From: Paenisporosarcina quisquiliarum | GTDB lineage: Bacteria; Bacillota; Bacilli; Bacillales_A; Planococcaceae | DNA length: 59,572 nt | NCBI RefSeq assembly: GCF_027563315.1 | Contig: NZ_JAMKBJ010000017.1 | Location: 1 to 59,572, forward strand | Direction of reading: 5' to 3' | In this document: positions 24,702 to 33,379 of the stretch, piece after piece | Layout: each line of letters opens with the position of its first letter | Position numbering within the stretch: the first letter of the stretch is position 1 | Notes under the pieces: model-generated | Seen by the model: the letters and a program-made list of their open reading frames with translations, nothing else | Database searches by the model: none | What the model was told of the DNA's origin: nothing | Translations under genes and position numbers: made by a program

Positions 24702-25247
24702 CTAAATGGTAGCAGGAGGAACAAGAATTTCATATCCTGTTTCCGTTTCTTCAATCAGCGCTTTTTTTGGTGATCGGGCAAGATTTTTAATATATAACAA
24801 ATCAATCAGACAGAGACCACAATGGTAAGCTAGCAACATCGTAAAATAGTGACCGAATTCAGGGAACATAAATGCTCCAGCGATAAGCAAGCTGTTCAAT
24901 ATAAAGAATGGAGCTAGTAAAGCGAATAAGAAACGCTTTTTCGGTACAGGCTCTTTTATTCGAAGTGATAATATCGGCATGAAATTAAATTGTGTCTTTA
25001 CTGAGAAGTGAATGCGGTTGCGATAGCCGATCAATGGTAAAAAGTGAAGACTTTTATGAACCGGATACAACAACATAAAGCTGAGTAAAAAAACAGCAAA
25101 TCTATCATCCGAAAGGCGATCGTCGTGTAAGATTTCAAGCATTACATAAAAAAGTGAAAAGACGGCAACGACGAGTAGTGACGACAACATGAAAATACGG
25201 TCAAATCCGTATTGTTTTTTTACATTAATGGTTTTCCAGCAGTGCAC
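24702..25247 (-). CDS. DUF3267 membrane protein (YhaJ-like)
   Basis: About 181 residues with four hydrophobic segments. PVHKSLHFLPLIGY (about residue 62) resembles the HExxH-like helix of DUF3267 putative zinc proteases, but the glutamate is absent. The C-terminal SPKKALIEETETGYEILVP is the cytoplasmic tail common in that family. GTG at 25247 has AGGAG nine bases upstream; ATG 25256 would sit directly on the SD. Protease activity is doubtful given the degenerate motif. Confidence 0.65.
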   Translation of the reverse strand: MHCWKTINVKKQYGFDRIFMLSSLLVVAVFSLFYVMLEILHDDRLSDDRFAVFLLSFMLLYPVHKSLHFLPLIGYRNRIHFSVKTQFNFMPILSLRIKEPVPKKRFLFALLAPFFILNSLLIAGAFMFPEFGHYFTMLLAYHCGLCLIDLLYIKNLARSPKKALIEETETGYEILVPPATI

Positions 25248-25360
25248 TGTATGCATCTCCTATTGTAAAATAATATGCTTGCAGATACATACATTACGAT
25301 GTTTTGATAAAAAAAGCAAGCCTACAATTGTTACAAATTCGATAGCGTTTTCAAACGTTG

Positions 25361-25933
25361 CTATTGCTGACTTTTACTTGAAACAGTCGGTTTAATATTT
25401 CCAATCTTCTCATCAAATGATTGATCGATATTTTTAAATGAATGCTCAAAGATTTCCATGAAATCATCGCCATAAATATTTCGAATGACAGCCATGACTT
25501 CCATGAACTCGGGAAAACGCCCGTATAAATCTTTTAGGGGCATTGATCCTTCAATAACAGAGTGAGGGGAATCATGGTAATGTTCGATCATATTCATTAA
25601 CAACTCTTCACCTTGTTCAGTGAGTTCGACATATGTATTTCGCTTGTCGTCTTCACGTTTAGAAAATGACAATAGCCCTCGTTCTTCCAATTTTTTTGAA
25701 AAGTTGAAGGCAGTTGAAACATGCATAACACCAAACTTTGCAACATCTGAAATGGACGCTCCTTTTAAATGATATGAAATCCACAAGATATGATGCTCAT
25801 TAATATTCAAGTCATAAGGTTTTATCCATTGCTGCCAATCTTTTTCCACTGCTTTCCACAGTGCTTTCGACAGCTGGGCAATTCGCTGGCTGTATAGCAT
25901 AGCCTCTTTCATTGTGTACATTTGTTCAGACAT
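25361..25933 (-). CDS. hpr: MarR-type transition-state regulator Hpr (ScoC)
   Basis: A 190-residue regulator. The central MarR winged helix (about residues 35-110) includes [64 protein letters not shown], the Hpr/ScoC signature. In B. subtilis ScoC represses extracellular proteases, peptide transport and sporulation genes during growth. SD AGAAGGTG precedes ATG 25933. Its place between yhaJ-like and yhaH genes matches B. subtilis synteny. Confidence 0.92.
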   Translation of the reverse strand: MSEQMYTMKEAMLYSQRIAQLSKALWKAVEKDWQQWIKPYDLNINEHHILWISYHLKGASISDVAKFGVMHVSTAFNFSKKLEERGLLSFSKREDDKRNTYVELTEQGEELLMNMIEHYHDSPHSVIEGSMPLKDLYGRFPEFMEVMAVIRNIYGDDFMEIFEHSFKNIDQSFDEKIGNIKPTVSSKSQQ

Positions 25934-26073
25934 GTCGTCACCTTCTCCCTAAAAAAATCAATTTCTATCATTATAGCAATAAAGTAAAGGTCTGCATAGT
26001 TAGAATGTTGGAAATATTATGATTTGAATAGCATTTAGATGACTTGAAGTCGTGACTTCGAACAATAAAAAAA

Positions 26074-26102
26074 GCCCTGCAAATATGAGCAGGGCAACTT
26101 GC
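26074..26102 (-). terminator. Terminator after the ytxH-type gene
   Basis: GCCCTGC (26074-26080) with GCAGGGC (26089-26095); the A-run before it is a T-run on the minus strand. Confidence 0.75.
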
Positions 26103-26106
26103 ATAC

Positions 26107-26490
26107 TTATGAATTGGCAGGTGAAGAATCTTTTTGATGCTTAGCAATTGATTTTTCAAGTTCTTCCATTGCCAATTGGATTGAAGCAATTTCATTTTGT
26201 AGACTTTCCTGAATCGGAGCAGTTTCGGACTGCCATTGTTGTACAGATTGTTTTAATTCATTAATCGTTTGAGGAACATCAGTCTTTGCAGTTTTAGTTA
26301 AACCAGCTATCGATTGTTTTAAATCGCTTATTTGAAATTTAACTTCAGATAATTTCTCTTTCCAATCAGAAGATGCCGTTTTGACATTCGAACGTAAATC
26401 GCTACCAGATTGAGGAGTAGAGAATAAGACCGCTGCTGATCCTGCCACAACACCTGAAACTAGACCAACAAAAAAAGTAGAAGCTTTCAT
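26107..26490 (-). CDS. yhaH: YtxH domain protein (YhaH-like)
   Basis: A 127-residue protein. A short N-terminal membrane or signal segment (FFVGLVSGVVAGSAAVLFSTPQSGSDLR) with the YtxH glycine pattern is followed by an amphipathic coiled coil rich in Q, K, S and E up to the end. Homologues are general stress or phosphate-starvation proteins. SD GGGAG precedes ATG 26490. It is probably membrane-anchored; mechanism unknown. Confidence 0.82.
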   Translation of the reverse strand: MKASTFFVGLVSGVVAGSAAVLFSTPQSGSDLRSNVKTASSDWKEKLSEVKFQISDLKQSIAGLTKTAKTDVPQTINELKQSVQQWQSETAPIQESLQNEIASIQLAMEELEKSIAKHQKDSSPANS

Positions 26491-26621
26491 TATAGACGCA
26501 CTCCCTTCATATATATGTATACTATTCCTTCATTTCAATTAATTAAAACATGTAGGACAAGCCAAAACAATATGAAATGCGAAAAGCACCAAGATAGACA
26601 AGCGCCGTAGCTGAAAAACGC

Positions 26622-26656
26622 AAAAAATGGCCTGCCAATATAGGCAGACCATTGAA
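26622..26656 (-). terminator. Terminator after trpP
   Basis: ATGGCCTGCC (26627-26636) with GGCAGACCAT (26643-26652), giving a T-run on the minus strand. Confidence 0.75.
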
Positions 26657-26659
26657 AGT

Positions 26660-27184
26660 TTAATTTGAAAAAGCAGTATCGAATTTCGAACGTTTAACCA
26701 ATTTGGTTACAATCGGGAAAATAAAGAAGAATGCAATAGCATTCAGTGCTACAGTCGGTAAAACGACTCCTATCACTAATCCGCTAAATGGCACATTCAC
26801 ACCTAATACAAAAATGGCAACAGAAAGGAAGATGATTCCTGACAGAAGTGTACCTATTCCTGCAAGTGCGATTGCTACGGGAAGTTTCTTTGTAAAATGC
26901 TTCAATGCAACAACGACTGCAAAAAATACAAAAGCTGTTACAAACTTATCCACGATGTTTGGTAAAAAACCAGCTGGAAAAGTTGAAAACAATCCAGATA
27001 TCACGCCCGTTGTCAGTGCTAGTAAAAATACATGTGATGCTTTAGGGAATAATAAAATTCCAATAAACATCATCGTTAACATAAAGTCAGGTTTCATCCC
27101 ACCGCCGAAACCTGGAATGATTAAGTACAATGCGGCACCTACACCAACCAGAAGGGCCATTAAAACTAAATTTTTCGTATTCAT
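26660..27184 (-). CDS. trpP: Tryptophan transporter TrpP
   Basis: A 174-residue integral membrane protein with five to six helices, matching TrpP (YhaG) in sequence style: MNTKNLVLMALLVGVGAALY at the start, PGFGGGMKPDFMLTMMFIGILLFPK, and a VLPTVALNAIAFFFIFP segment. It imports tryptophan. ATG 27184 is chosen because the GAGGAG SD precedes it. The SD lies inside a run of six NAG triplets predicted to bind the TRAP protein, so translation should be shut off when tryptophan is plentiful. Confidence 0.92.
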   Translation of the reverse strand: MNTKNLVLMALLVGVGAALYLIIPGFGGGMKPDFMLTMMFIGILLFPKASHVFLLALTTGVISGLFSTFPAGFLPNIVDKFVTAFVFFAVVVALKHFTKKLPVAIALAGIGTLLSGIIFLSVAIFVLGVNVPFSGLVIGVVLPTVALNAIAFFFIFPIVTKLVKRSKFDTAFSN

Positions 27185-27187
27185 TTG

Positions 27188-27215
27188 CTCATCTCTCCTC
27201 AACTATTCTAAACTA
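27188..27215 (-). promoter_or_regulatory. Predicted TRAP (MtrB) binding site over the trpP SD
   Basis: On the minus strand, six triplets in perfect five-base register: TAG, TAG, TAG, GAG, GAG, GAG, each separated by two bases (starts complementary to 27213, 27208, 27203, 27198, 27193 and 27188). TRAP binds (G/U)AG repeats with N2 spacers. The array covers the SD and ends four bases before the start codon. Confidence 0.8.
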
Positions 27216-27300
27216 TTTTTTAGTGCCTCCTGGCGTATCCTGTGATCGACAGCGAGAAACATACTCAAGATTCTACAAGCTAAAGCGGGTTATTGCAAGT

Positions 27301-27726
27301 TTACTTGCTTATATTCGACTTTATTAGTTCGGCATACTCAGCGAACATTTCATTTGTATATTGTTTTTCTTTTGTTTGCCAAGTAGCTTTAAAACCATCC
27401 GTTTGATCATATCTAGGGATGAAATGAAGATGGAAGTGGAAGATACTTTGACCGGCAGGAGCCCCGTTATTATTTAACAAATTCATGCCTGCTGGGTGAA
27501 AAGAAGCTTTTATTGATTCAGCAATTTTCGGAGCAACAGAGAATAATTGACCAGCCTCTTCAGAAGACATGTCATACACATTTTCATGGTGTTTTTTGGG
27601 AATTAATAGCGTATGTCCTTTTGTCAGTGGCATAATATCCATAAAGGCTAATACATGCTCGTCTTCATACACTTTTGTACTAGGAATTGAACCGTCTACA
27701 ATTTTGCAAAATAAACACTCACTCAT
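27301..27726 (-). CDS. hit: HIT family nucleotide-binding protein
   Basis: A 141-residue histidine-triad hydrolase. The N-terminal CLFCKIVDGSIPSTKVYED and the active-site triad HFHLHFIP (about residue 98) are both present. The family cleaves nucleoside phosphoramidates and similar phosphoanhydrides in the cytoplasm. Two Cys (CLFC) and His residues could hold the zinc seen in Bacillus HIT. SD AAAGGA precedes ATG 27726. It is divergent from ecsA, as in B. subtilis. Confidence 0.92.
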   Translation of the reverse strand: MSECLFCKIVDGSIPSTKVYEDEHVLAFMDIMPLTKGHTLLIPKKHHENVYDMSSEEAGQLFSVAPKIAESIKASFHPAGMNLLNNNGAPAGQSIFHFHLHFIPRYDQTDGFKATWQTKEKQYTNEMFAEYAELIKSNISK

Positions 27727-27840
27727 TATGGGTCACGTCCTTTCAAGATATGGTCATAAGTTTATCATACAAAGAAGTGACAAGTGAAAAGCCATGTAGC
27801 AATTTTTTTGATAAGATAAAGAATAAAAGGGGTGCATCTG

Positions 27841-28581
27841 ATGAACGTATTGGAAGTAAATGCAGTAACAGGTGGATATACACGAAAACCGGTCATTCAT
27901 GATTTATCCTTTTCAATTGCACCTGGAGAATTAGTGGGTCTGATTGGATTGAATGGGGCAGGGAAAAGTACAACCATCAAACATATTATCGGCTTAATGA
28001 ATCCTAAAGACGGAGAAATCCGTTTGAACGAAGTGACTATGCAGGAAAATATGGATGCCTATCGTTCAGCATTTTCATATATTCCGGAAACACCCGTGTT
28101 GTATGACGAACTGACATTAAAGGAACATCTGGAACTCACTGCCATGGCCTACGGGTTAGATGAAGCAACTTTAGCAGCTCGTTCAGAAGTATTGCTGAAG
28201 GAATTCCGAATGGAAAAACGCTTAAATTGGTTCCCATCACATTTTTCAAAAGGAATGCGCCAAAAAGTCATGATTATGTGTGCCTTTTTAGTAAATCCTT
28301 CATTATATATAATCGATGAACCTTTCGTTGGACTAGACCCACTGGGCATTCAATCGTTGCTTGATCAAATGAATGAAAAAAAACAAACTGGGGCATCTGT
28401 CCTCATGTCTACGCATATTTTATCGACAGCTGAACGATATTGCGATCGTATATTGTTATTGCACAACGGACGCATGCGTGCACAAGGCACGATGAATGAT
28501 TTAAGAGCAGCCTTCAATATGCCACTGGCTACTCTTGATGATCTGTACATCGCAATGACGAAGGAGCAAGACCATGAATAA
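27841..28581 (+). CDS. ecsA: ABC transporter ATP-binding protein EcsA
   Basis: A 246-residue ABC ATPase. Walker A is GLNGAGKST, signature SKGMRQKV, and Walker B LYIIDEPFVGLDP. EcsAB is needed in B. subtilis for protein secretion, competence and regulated intramembrane proteolysis (RasP activity). ATG at 27841 fits the AAGGGG SD; GTG 27832 is too close to it. ecsB overlaps by eight bases. B. subtilis has ecsC behind ecsB; here a terminator follows instead. Confidence 0.92.
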   Translation: MNVLEVNAVTGGYTRKPVIHDLSFSIAPGELVGLIGLNGAGKSTTIKHIIGLMNPKDGEIRLNEVTMQENMDAYRSAFSYIPETPVLYDELTLKEHLELTAMAYGLDEATLAARSEVLLKEFRMEKRLNWFPSHFSKGMRQKVMIMCAFLVNPSLYIIDEPFVGLDPLGIQSLLDQMNEKKQTGASVLMSTHILSTAERYCDRILLLHNGRMRAQGTMNDLRAAFNMPLATLDDLYIAMTKEQDHE

Positions 28582-29767
28582 CCTGCATGATGTATGGAGA
28601 ATACGATTTCTTCATTACATAAACGAACTTCAGAAATACATGAAATATGTGTTTACAGGGCATTTGGCTATTGTATTTGTTTTTGTCCTTGGAGCGGGTG
28701 GTTATCAATATAGTGAATGGCTGAAGACTGCACCGGAAGATTTTCCTGCAACGTGGTTAGTGGCTGTTGTTATTGGGATTTTACTTGCTTTCAGTTTGCC
28801 AACAACTTTGATTCGTGAACCGGATCAAGTCTATTTGTTGCCTCTCGAATCGAAGCTAATGAGTTATATGAGAAAAGCTTTATCTTGGACTTTTTGGTCT
28901 CAACTTTTTATCGTTGTCCTGCCATTTGTTGTTGCTATTCCTTTACTGCGTCAAGTTAGCGATGTTCCACCTTTGCTACTTGGTGTTTTGTTTATCGCTA
29001 TCTTGTTATTGAAATGGTGGAATGTTCATGTGGAGTTTGCATTCAGATGGGCGAATCGGGGACAAGGGATATGGGGAGATCGATTTTTACGTGCTTTAAT
29101 TTCGAGTGCTGTCCTTGCAGCAGTCTTTCATACGAATCCTATCTATATAGTGTTACTGCTTATTCCTGTCATCTTTTACTTTATGGCATGGAATCGTCAA
29201 CTGAATGGACAACCTTTTCCTTATGAACACTTTGTGAAAATGGAACAAAATCGTATGTTACGTTTTTATCGCTTTGCAAATTATTTCACGGATGTTCCTC
29301 ATATACGGGGAAGCATCCATCGTCGACCTTGGATGGATTGGTTGTATCGTATGATTCCATTCCAACAAGAAAATGGACAAAATTATTTAGTGTTTCGTAC
29401 TTTTGTACGCACAGATGATACGTTCTATTTATGGCTTCGCTTAACGGGACTGTCTGCTTTAGGTGCGGCATTCATCGGTATTCCAGTTGTAGTGATGATT
29501 TTCGTAGGTGCGCTGGCTTTCGCTTCCGCTATTCAAATCAAACAAGCTCTTTCTTCATCAAGTGAATTCCGTATGGATATGCTCTTTCCATTGGCCAAGA
29601 GTGCCCGTAAAAAGTCTGTAGAGAAATTAGTAAGAGTAGTACAAGTTCTGCAAGCAATCATCGTTCTGATTGCTGTAATTATGGCAGGAATGGAGCAAGG
29701 AATATTATTTGTCTTGCCACTAATTATCGTAGTAGTTAGTGAGATTACGTTACGAATGAGTAAATAG
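28574..29767 (+). CDS. ecsB: ABC transporter permease EcsB
   Basis: A 397-residue polytopic permease of the EcsB family. The soluble N-terminus (IRFLHYINELQKYMKYVFTGH) is followed by paired hydrophobic segments (about residues 30-60, 90-150 and 170-200), a cytoplasmic loop, and a C-terminal group of helices. It partners EcsA; substrate is unsettled. It starts within ecsA and ends at a strong terminator; no ecsC is present in this window. Confidence 0.9.
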   Translation: MNNLHDVWRIRFLHYINELQKYMKYVFTGHLAIVFVFVLGAGGYQYSEWLKTAPEDFPATWLVAVVIGILLAFSLPTTLIREPDQVYLLPLESKLMSYMRKALSWTFWSQLFIVVLPFVVAIPLLRQVSDVPPLLLGVLFIAILLLKWWNVHVEFAFRWANRGQGIWGDRFLRALISSAVLAAVFHTNPIYIVLLLIPVIFYFMAWNRQLNGQPFPYEHFVKMEQNRMLRFYRFANYFTDVPHIRGSIHRRPWMDWLYRMIPFQQENGQNYLVFRTFVRTDDTFYLWLRLTGLSALGAAFIGIPVVVMIFVGALAFASAIQIKQALSSSSEFRMDMLFPLAKSARKKSVEKLVRVVQVLQAIIVLIAVIMAGMEQGILFVLPLIIVVVSEITLRMSK

Positions 29768-29776
29768 AAAATAAAG

Positions 29777-29820
29777 AAGGTCTCATATCCCGCTATTAAG
29801 GGGATATGAGACCTTTTTTA
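29777..29820 (+). terminator. Terminator of ecsAB
   Basis: AAGGTCTCATATCC (29777-29790) with GGATATGAGACCTT (29802-29815) and a T-run. Confidence 0.85.
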
Positions 29821-29940
29821 CTTATAAATGGCTGTCGAGCATAGCGAACAGCCCTATTTGATGGTTAAAAAACATTTAAATGTGAAAGAGGAGATGCCAT
29901 TTGGTTACGTGTGGAGGCTCAGTCTGACTTTTAGACATTC

Positions 29941-30014
29941 ACGTCTGAAAAAATGGAGAGGACGTCTGAAAAATGAAGCATCACGTCTGAAAAAACGACA
30001 TTGACGTCTGAAAA
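29941..30014. repeat. 21-base-period array, core ACGTCTGAAAA
   Basis: ACGTCTGAAA at exactly 29941, 29962, 29983 and 30004, a 21-base step each time. The core is 11-12 bases; the remaining 9-10 bases differ in each unit. It occupies the gap between the ecsB terminator and the convergent DUF3298 gene. No coding frame or hairpin explains it. Confidence 0.85.
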
Positions 30015-30044
30015 CACCCAAATTGGTTTTAATTAGATACTCGT

Positions 30045-30653
30045 TCAGAACGGCAATAATTTTTCGAGAGGACCATCTGGCTGAATGATATCTTGAATGT
30101 CGAGTATTGGAATAGGGAAGTATGGGAAGCCCCAAGCGTAAGGGGTGATTTCGTAGAGTTGGAAGTAAATGACCATTGAATGGTCTGCAAAGTAGAAATC
30201 TTGGTCTGACCTGATTTTAGTAAATGGTTCTAGAAGTTGAATTTCCCAATCTTTTATTTTCTGTTCAATGATTTTCGATAACACCGTAACATAATCACTA
30301 TCAGGTTTGAATAAATCTTTTAATTCATATTGAGTGCCTGTAGTCACATCAAATGACAACGCTTTAACAATCGTCATGCCATGAGCACCGCCAGTAAATG
30401 CATAAACGGTTAAAGTGAGACTTAGTATATTTCGTTCGTTAGTTTTGATTTCAAATTCTCCAACCATTTCTTGTAGACTCGGTTCATGATATCCAAGCTC
30501 GACCATTATTTGATTCATTGTTAAGACAATGGCGGAGTTTATTTTTAATTCCGCTTGAGGATTAGCGAGACCAATTACAAAAGGATAGTATACGTTAATT
30601 TTGGGTGTTTGCTTTTGAAGAATTTTGTGTCCGATCGCAACCGGTAAATCCAT
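30045..30653 (-). CDS. DUF3298/RsiV-like domain protein
   Basis: About 202 residues. The C-terminal half has the DUF3298 pattern: GGAHGMTIVKALSFDVTTGTQYELKDLF, then FYFADHSMVIYFQLYEITPYAWGFP and FPI. The N-terminal half resembles the associated DUF4163 (IGHKILQKQTPKINVYYPFVIGL). This pair of domains forms the extracellular part of anti-sigma factor RsiV, which binds lysozyme. Here there is no signal peptide or membrane helix, so a cytoplasmic stand-alone version is suggested. ATG 30653 has AAAGGA nine bases upstream. It is followed by the array described separately. Confidence 0.72.
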   Translation of the reverse strand: MDLPVAIGHKILQKQTPKINVYYPFVIGLANPQAELKINSAIVLTMNQIMVELGYHEPSLQEMVGEFEIKTNERNILSLTLTVYAFTGGAHGMTIVKALSFDVTTGTQYELKDLFKPDSDYVTVLSKIIEQKIKDWEIQLLEPFTKIRSDQDFYFADHSMVIYFQLYEITPYAWGFPYFPIPILDIQDIIQPDGPLEKLLPF

Positions 30654-30679
30654 ACATTCATCCTTTCTCAAAAAGTAGC

Positions 30680-31072
30680 TTAATCTTTATCTTCGACAAC
30701 AGTTACATCAAAATTTCCGAGACCAATTGAAGTGGAAAGTTGGTTTGTAAGATCTTGTATGTAATTTTCTGCTTTTCTTCTGCTCGTATCAATTCCATGC
30801 AGAACGACCGTTAATTCTTTTTTATCCATACTGAAAATCGTGTAGGCAATGCTTCCCGTAGGTTTATATCCTTCATTTTTAAGTGCAGTAATCAGTTCTT
30901 GCTGAAAGTTCGTTTCGATCATTTTACTGGTGACAGCCTCAACTTCTTTCACGTCACGCAAATAAAGGTCCTGATCTGATTCTCCGGTAAAAGACGAGAG
31001 GATAATAATGACGACAACCAGACTGATAAATAACAAACCAAGCAGCAGTATTCCGTTATTTGACCTTCTCAT
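30680..31072 (-). CDS. Membrane-anchored protein of unknown function
   Basis: A 130-residue protein. One N-terminal membrane helix (about residues 8-28, ILLLGLLFISLVVVIIILSS) precedes an extracytoplasmic domain with a heptad-rich helix (DLYLRDVKEVEAVTSKMIET) and an alternating beta region (SIAYTIFSMDKKELTVVLHG...). GGAGG precedes ATG 31072. It lies 26 bases before the DUF3298 gene, so the two are likely co-transcribed. I do not recognise a function. Confidence 0.6.
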   Translation of the reverse strand: MRRSNNGILLLGLLFISLVVVIIILSSFTGESDQDLYLRDVKEVEAVTSKMIETNFQQELITALKNEGYKPTGSIAYTIFSMDKKELTVVLHGIDTSRRKAENYIQDLTNQLSTSIGLGNFDVTVVEDKD

Positions 31073-31162
31073 CGTAACCTCCAATTAGACATGGTCTTAC
31101 AATAATATGCCTAATCCTGGTGAATATTCGATGTTTGGCCGATAAGCGCAATTCAGACACTA

Positions 31163-31196
31163 GAAAAAAGCTACTTCGCTTTAGAAGTAGCTTGTT
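31163..31196 (-). terminator. Terminator of the amidohydrolase gene
   Basis: AAGCTACTTC with GAAGTAGCTT around GCTTTA; the minus strand carries the T-run. Confidence 0.75.
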
Positions 31197-31249
31197 GGTG
31201 AAAGTATATTAATAGCATTTCGCCTCATTATTCATGAGATCGGTCATTT

Positions 31250-32419
31250 TTATTTGTCTTGATAATCTACTACTGCTGCACCTAAAGTTTTTGCGGCGAT
31301 TAACATGGCATTTTCATCGAAATCAAATTTCGGATGATGATGAGGGAATACTTCTCCTTTAGGCTGGGCTCCGGTAAAGAAAAATGTACCCGGAACTTTT
31401 TCCAAATAGTAACCGAAATCTTCGCCACCCATATGCTGTTCAGTTTCACGCACTTCAGTTACACCCGGTACAAGTTCAGCCAGCTCTTTCAGGAAATGAG
31501 TTTCATTAGCATGGTTAATGACAGCATTGTAACCACGTTCATATAAAAATTCGTAAGTACAATCATTTGAATGGCATGTTCCTTGAATGACACGTTCCAT
31601 TTCTTTTTCAACGAGATCCCGGATTTCAGGATTGAATGTACGCACAGTTCCGATTAGTTTTGCAGAATCCGCTATAACATTGAATGCATTTTCCGCTACG
31701 AAAGAGCCCACTGATAAAACGGCCGATTCTACAGGACTTACACGACGTGAAACGATTTGTTGAAGGTTGGTAACGAGTTGCGCACCGATGACAATGGCAT
31801 CTTTTGTTTGGTGAGGACTGGCTCCGTGCCCTCCACGACCTTGAATCGTAATCTCGAATCGGTCCGCAGCTGCCATTACAGGTCCGACTCTGTACTCAAT
31901 TGTTCCTGCAGGAGTTAATGACCATAAGTGTGTTCCGAAGATTGCATCAACACCTTCTAAGCAACCCGCTTCAATCATTGGTTGCGCTCCACCCGGTGCA
32001 TATTCTTCTGCATGTTGGTGAATAAGTACGTATTCGCCGGCAAGTTGTTCGCGCATTTGATGCAACGTTTTTCCAAGGACTAATAACGTAGCAGTATGAC
32101 CATCGTGACCGCAGGCATGCATGACGCCAGGTACTGTCGATTTGTAAGATACCTCTTTTTCATCCTGGATAGGCAGTGCATCAAAATCGGCACGTAAGGC
32201 AACCGTTTTGCCTGGCAAAGCACCTATTACTCTAGCTACTACGCCATTCCCGCCAACATTTGCTGTGAACTCAATTCCTAAATTTGCATAAAAGTCTTGA
32301 ATGTATTTTGCTGTATTTGTCTCCTGAAACGAAACTTCAGGATGCATATGTAAATGTCTGCGGATGACGAGCATTTCTTCAAATGCTGCATCCAGTTTTT
32401 CAAATAATTGATTCTTCAC
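31250..32419 (-). CDS. M20 family N-acyl-amino acid amidohydrolase (YhaA-like)
   Basis: A 389-residue metallopeptidase. Motifs in order: RRHLHMHPEVSFQE, ALRADFDALPIQ, GVMHACGHDGHTATLL, HQHAEEYAPGGAQPMIEAG, IQGRGGHGASP and HMGGEDFGYYLEKVPG. These include the metal-binding Cys-Gly-His, His and Glu residues of the M20D amidase group. It releases amino acids from N-acyl or similar conjugates. GTG at 32419 is chosen because AAAGGAG lies directly upstream; a longer frame upstream lacks an SD and family similarity. Synteny matches yhaA. Confidence 0.9.
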   Translation of the reverse strand: MKNQLFEKLDAAFEEMLVIRRHLHMHPEVSFQETNTAKYIQDFYANLGIEFTANVGGNGVVARVIGALPGKTVALRADFDALPIQDEKEVSYKSTVPGVMHACGHDGHTATLLVLGKTLHQMREQLAGEYVLIHQHAEEYAPGGAQPMIEAGCLEGVDAIFGTHLWSLTPAGTIEYRVGPVMAAADRFEITIQGRGGHGASPHQTKDAIVIGAQLVTNLQQIVSRRVSPVESAVLSVGSFVAENAFNVIADSAKLIGTVRTFNPEIRDLVEKEMERVIQGTCHSNDCTYEFLYERGYNAVINHANETHFLKELAELVPGVTEVRETEQHMGGEDFGYYLEKVPGTFFFTGAQPKGEVFPHHHPKFDFDENAMLIAAKTLGAAVVDYQDK

Positions 32420-32760
32420 AAAAATTCTCCTTTCGAATGTCGAAATAGTTTGAATGTTTGTTATTATATCATTGGGGATACTTCTAAACAATTGAAGTTT
32501 CATAAATTCAACAAACAGCATAAATTCCGTCTTAAGACGGAGAAAACATCCCGTCAGCGAGAGAAAACGTAAATGTAAATCGATATAAGATAGATAGTTG
32601 TGAACCAAATAAAGCGATTATTTTTCATTCATATTTTTTCTTTGGAATCGGTGAGATTTTACTTAGACCATATGAACACAAGCAGTTGTTTTAGCCAGTG
32701 TTGATGAAATTTTACTCGGTAAAGATAAAAACTGTTTTCCACAAAAAGGAGTGTCTTAGA

Positions 32761-33227
32761 ATGCCGGTTTTCGAACACATTACTTACATAAAAGCACCGA
32801 TTGATGTGTGTTTCGATCTTGCCAGAAGCGTTGAAGTGCACATGCAAACGACTTCTCAAACAAAAGAAGTGGCAGTTGATGGCGTGAAAACAGGATTGTT
32901 GGAAAAAGGAGATTGTGTTACATGGAAGCCACTCATTTTGGAGTGAAACAAAGGCTAACTGCCAAAATTACAGAGATGGTCAGACCCGATTTTTTTATTG
33001 ATATTCAAGTCAATGGAGCTTTTCAATCGTTTACTCATACGCACGAATTTACGGAAATCAATTACGGTACTATGATGAAAGATACCTTTTCTTACGAGGC
33101 CCCATTCGGCATTATTGGAAGAGTGGCAGACAAATTGTTTTTGGAAAACTACATGAAGAAATTTATTGTTTCCCGTTCAGATGAACTAAAGATATTAGCC
33201 GAACTGCAGATGCGAGACACTGTTTAA
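32761..33227 (+). pseudogene. SRPBCC-family gene with a -1 frameshift
   Basis: ATG 32761 (with GGAG upstream) begins MPVFEHITYIKAPIDVCFDL, the typical start of SRPBCC ligand-binding proteins. At about 32920-32930 the frame breaks. One frame reads GDCVTWKPLILE-stop and the +1 frame resumes with EATHFGVKQRLTAKITEM and continues to a normal C-terminus (GRVADKLFLENYMKKFIVSR). Restoring one base near TGGAAGCC would give GDCVTWEATHFGVKQRL, exactly as intact family members read. This is either a true inactivating deletion or a sequencing error. The function of the intact protein is unknown. Confidence 0.85.
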
Positions 33228-33379
33228 ACAAACAACTGGTGGAGATATTCACACCTTTTCTGATTGTTTATTAAAGTTTTACTTTCAGATTGCCACAAAC
33301 AGAGGAAAGAAATTACTTAGCACCTTTGCTCCACGACCTCCATACAATATGGGTATTGATTGAAAGGAGTGTGGATTGA

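Noticed and set aside
24702-25247. Active site-2-type protease
   Set aside because: The HExxH glutamate is missing in HKSLH, so catalysis is not supported.
26703-27245. 180-residue plus-strand ORF
   Set aside because: It is the antisense of trpP, is rich in T, K and N from reverse-complement codons, lacks an SD and resembles no family.
29941-30014. CRISPR-like array
   Set aside because: Repeat core is 11-12 bases with 9-10-base remainders, far too short for CRISPR, and no cas genes are present. The same applies to the arrays at 34639 and 43662.
30045-31072. Sigma factor/anti-sigma (SigV-RsiV) module
   Set aside because: The DUF3298 protein has no membrane helix and no sigma factor gene is adjacent.
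32420-32608. N-terminal extension of the amidohydrolase
   Set aside because: No SD, composition unlike the enzyme, and a strong SD-GTG start exists at 32419.
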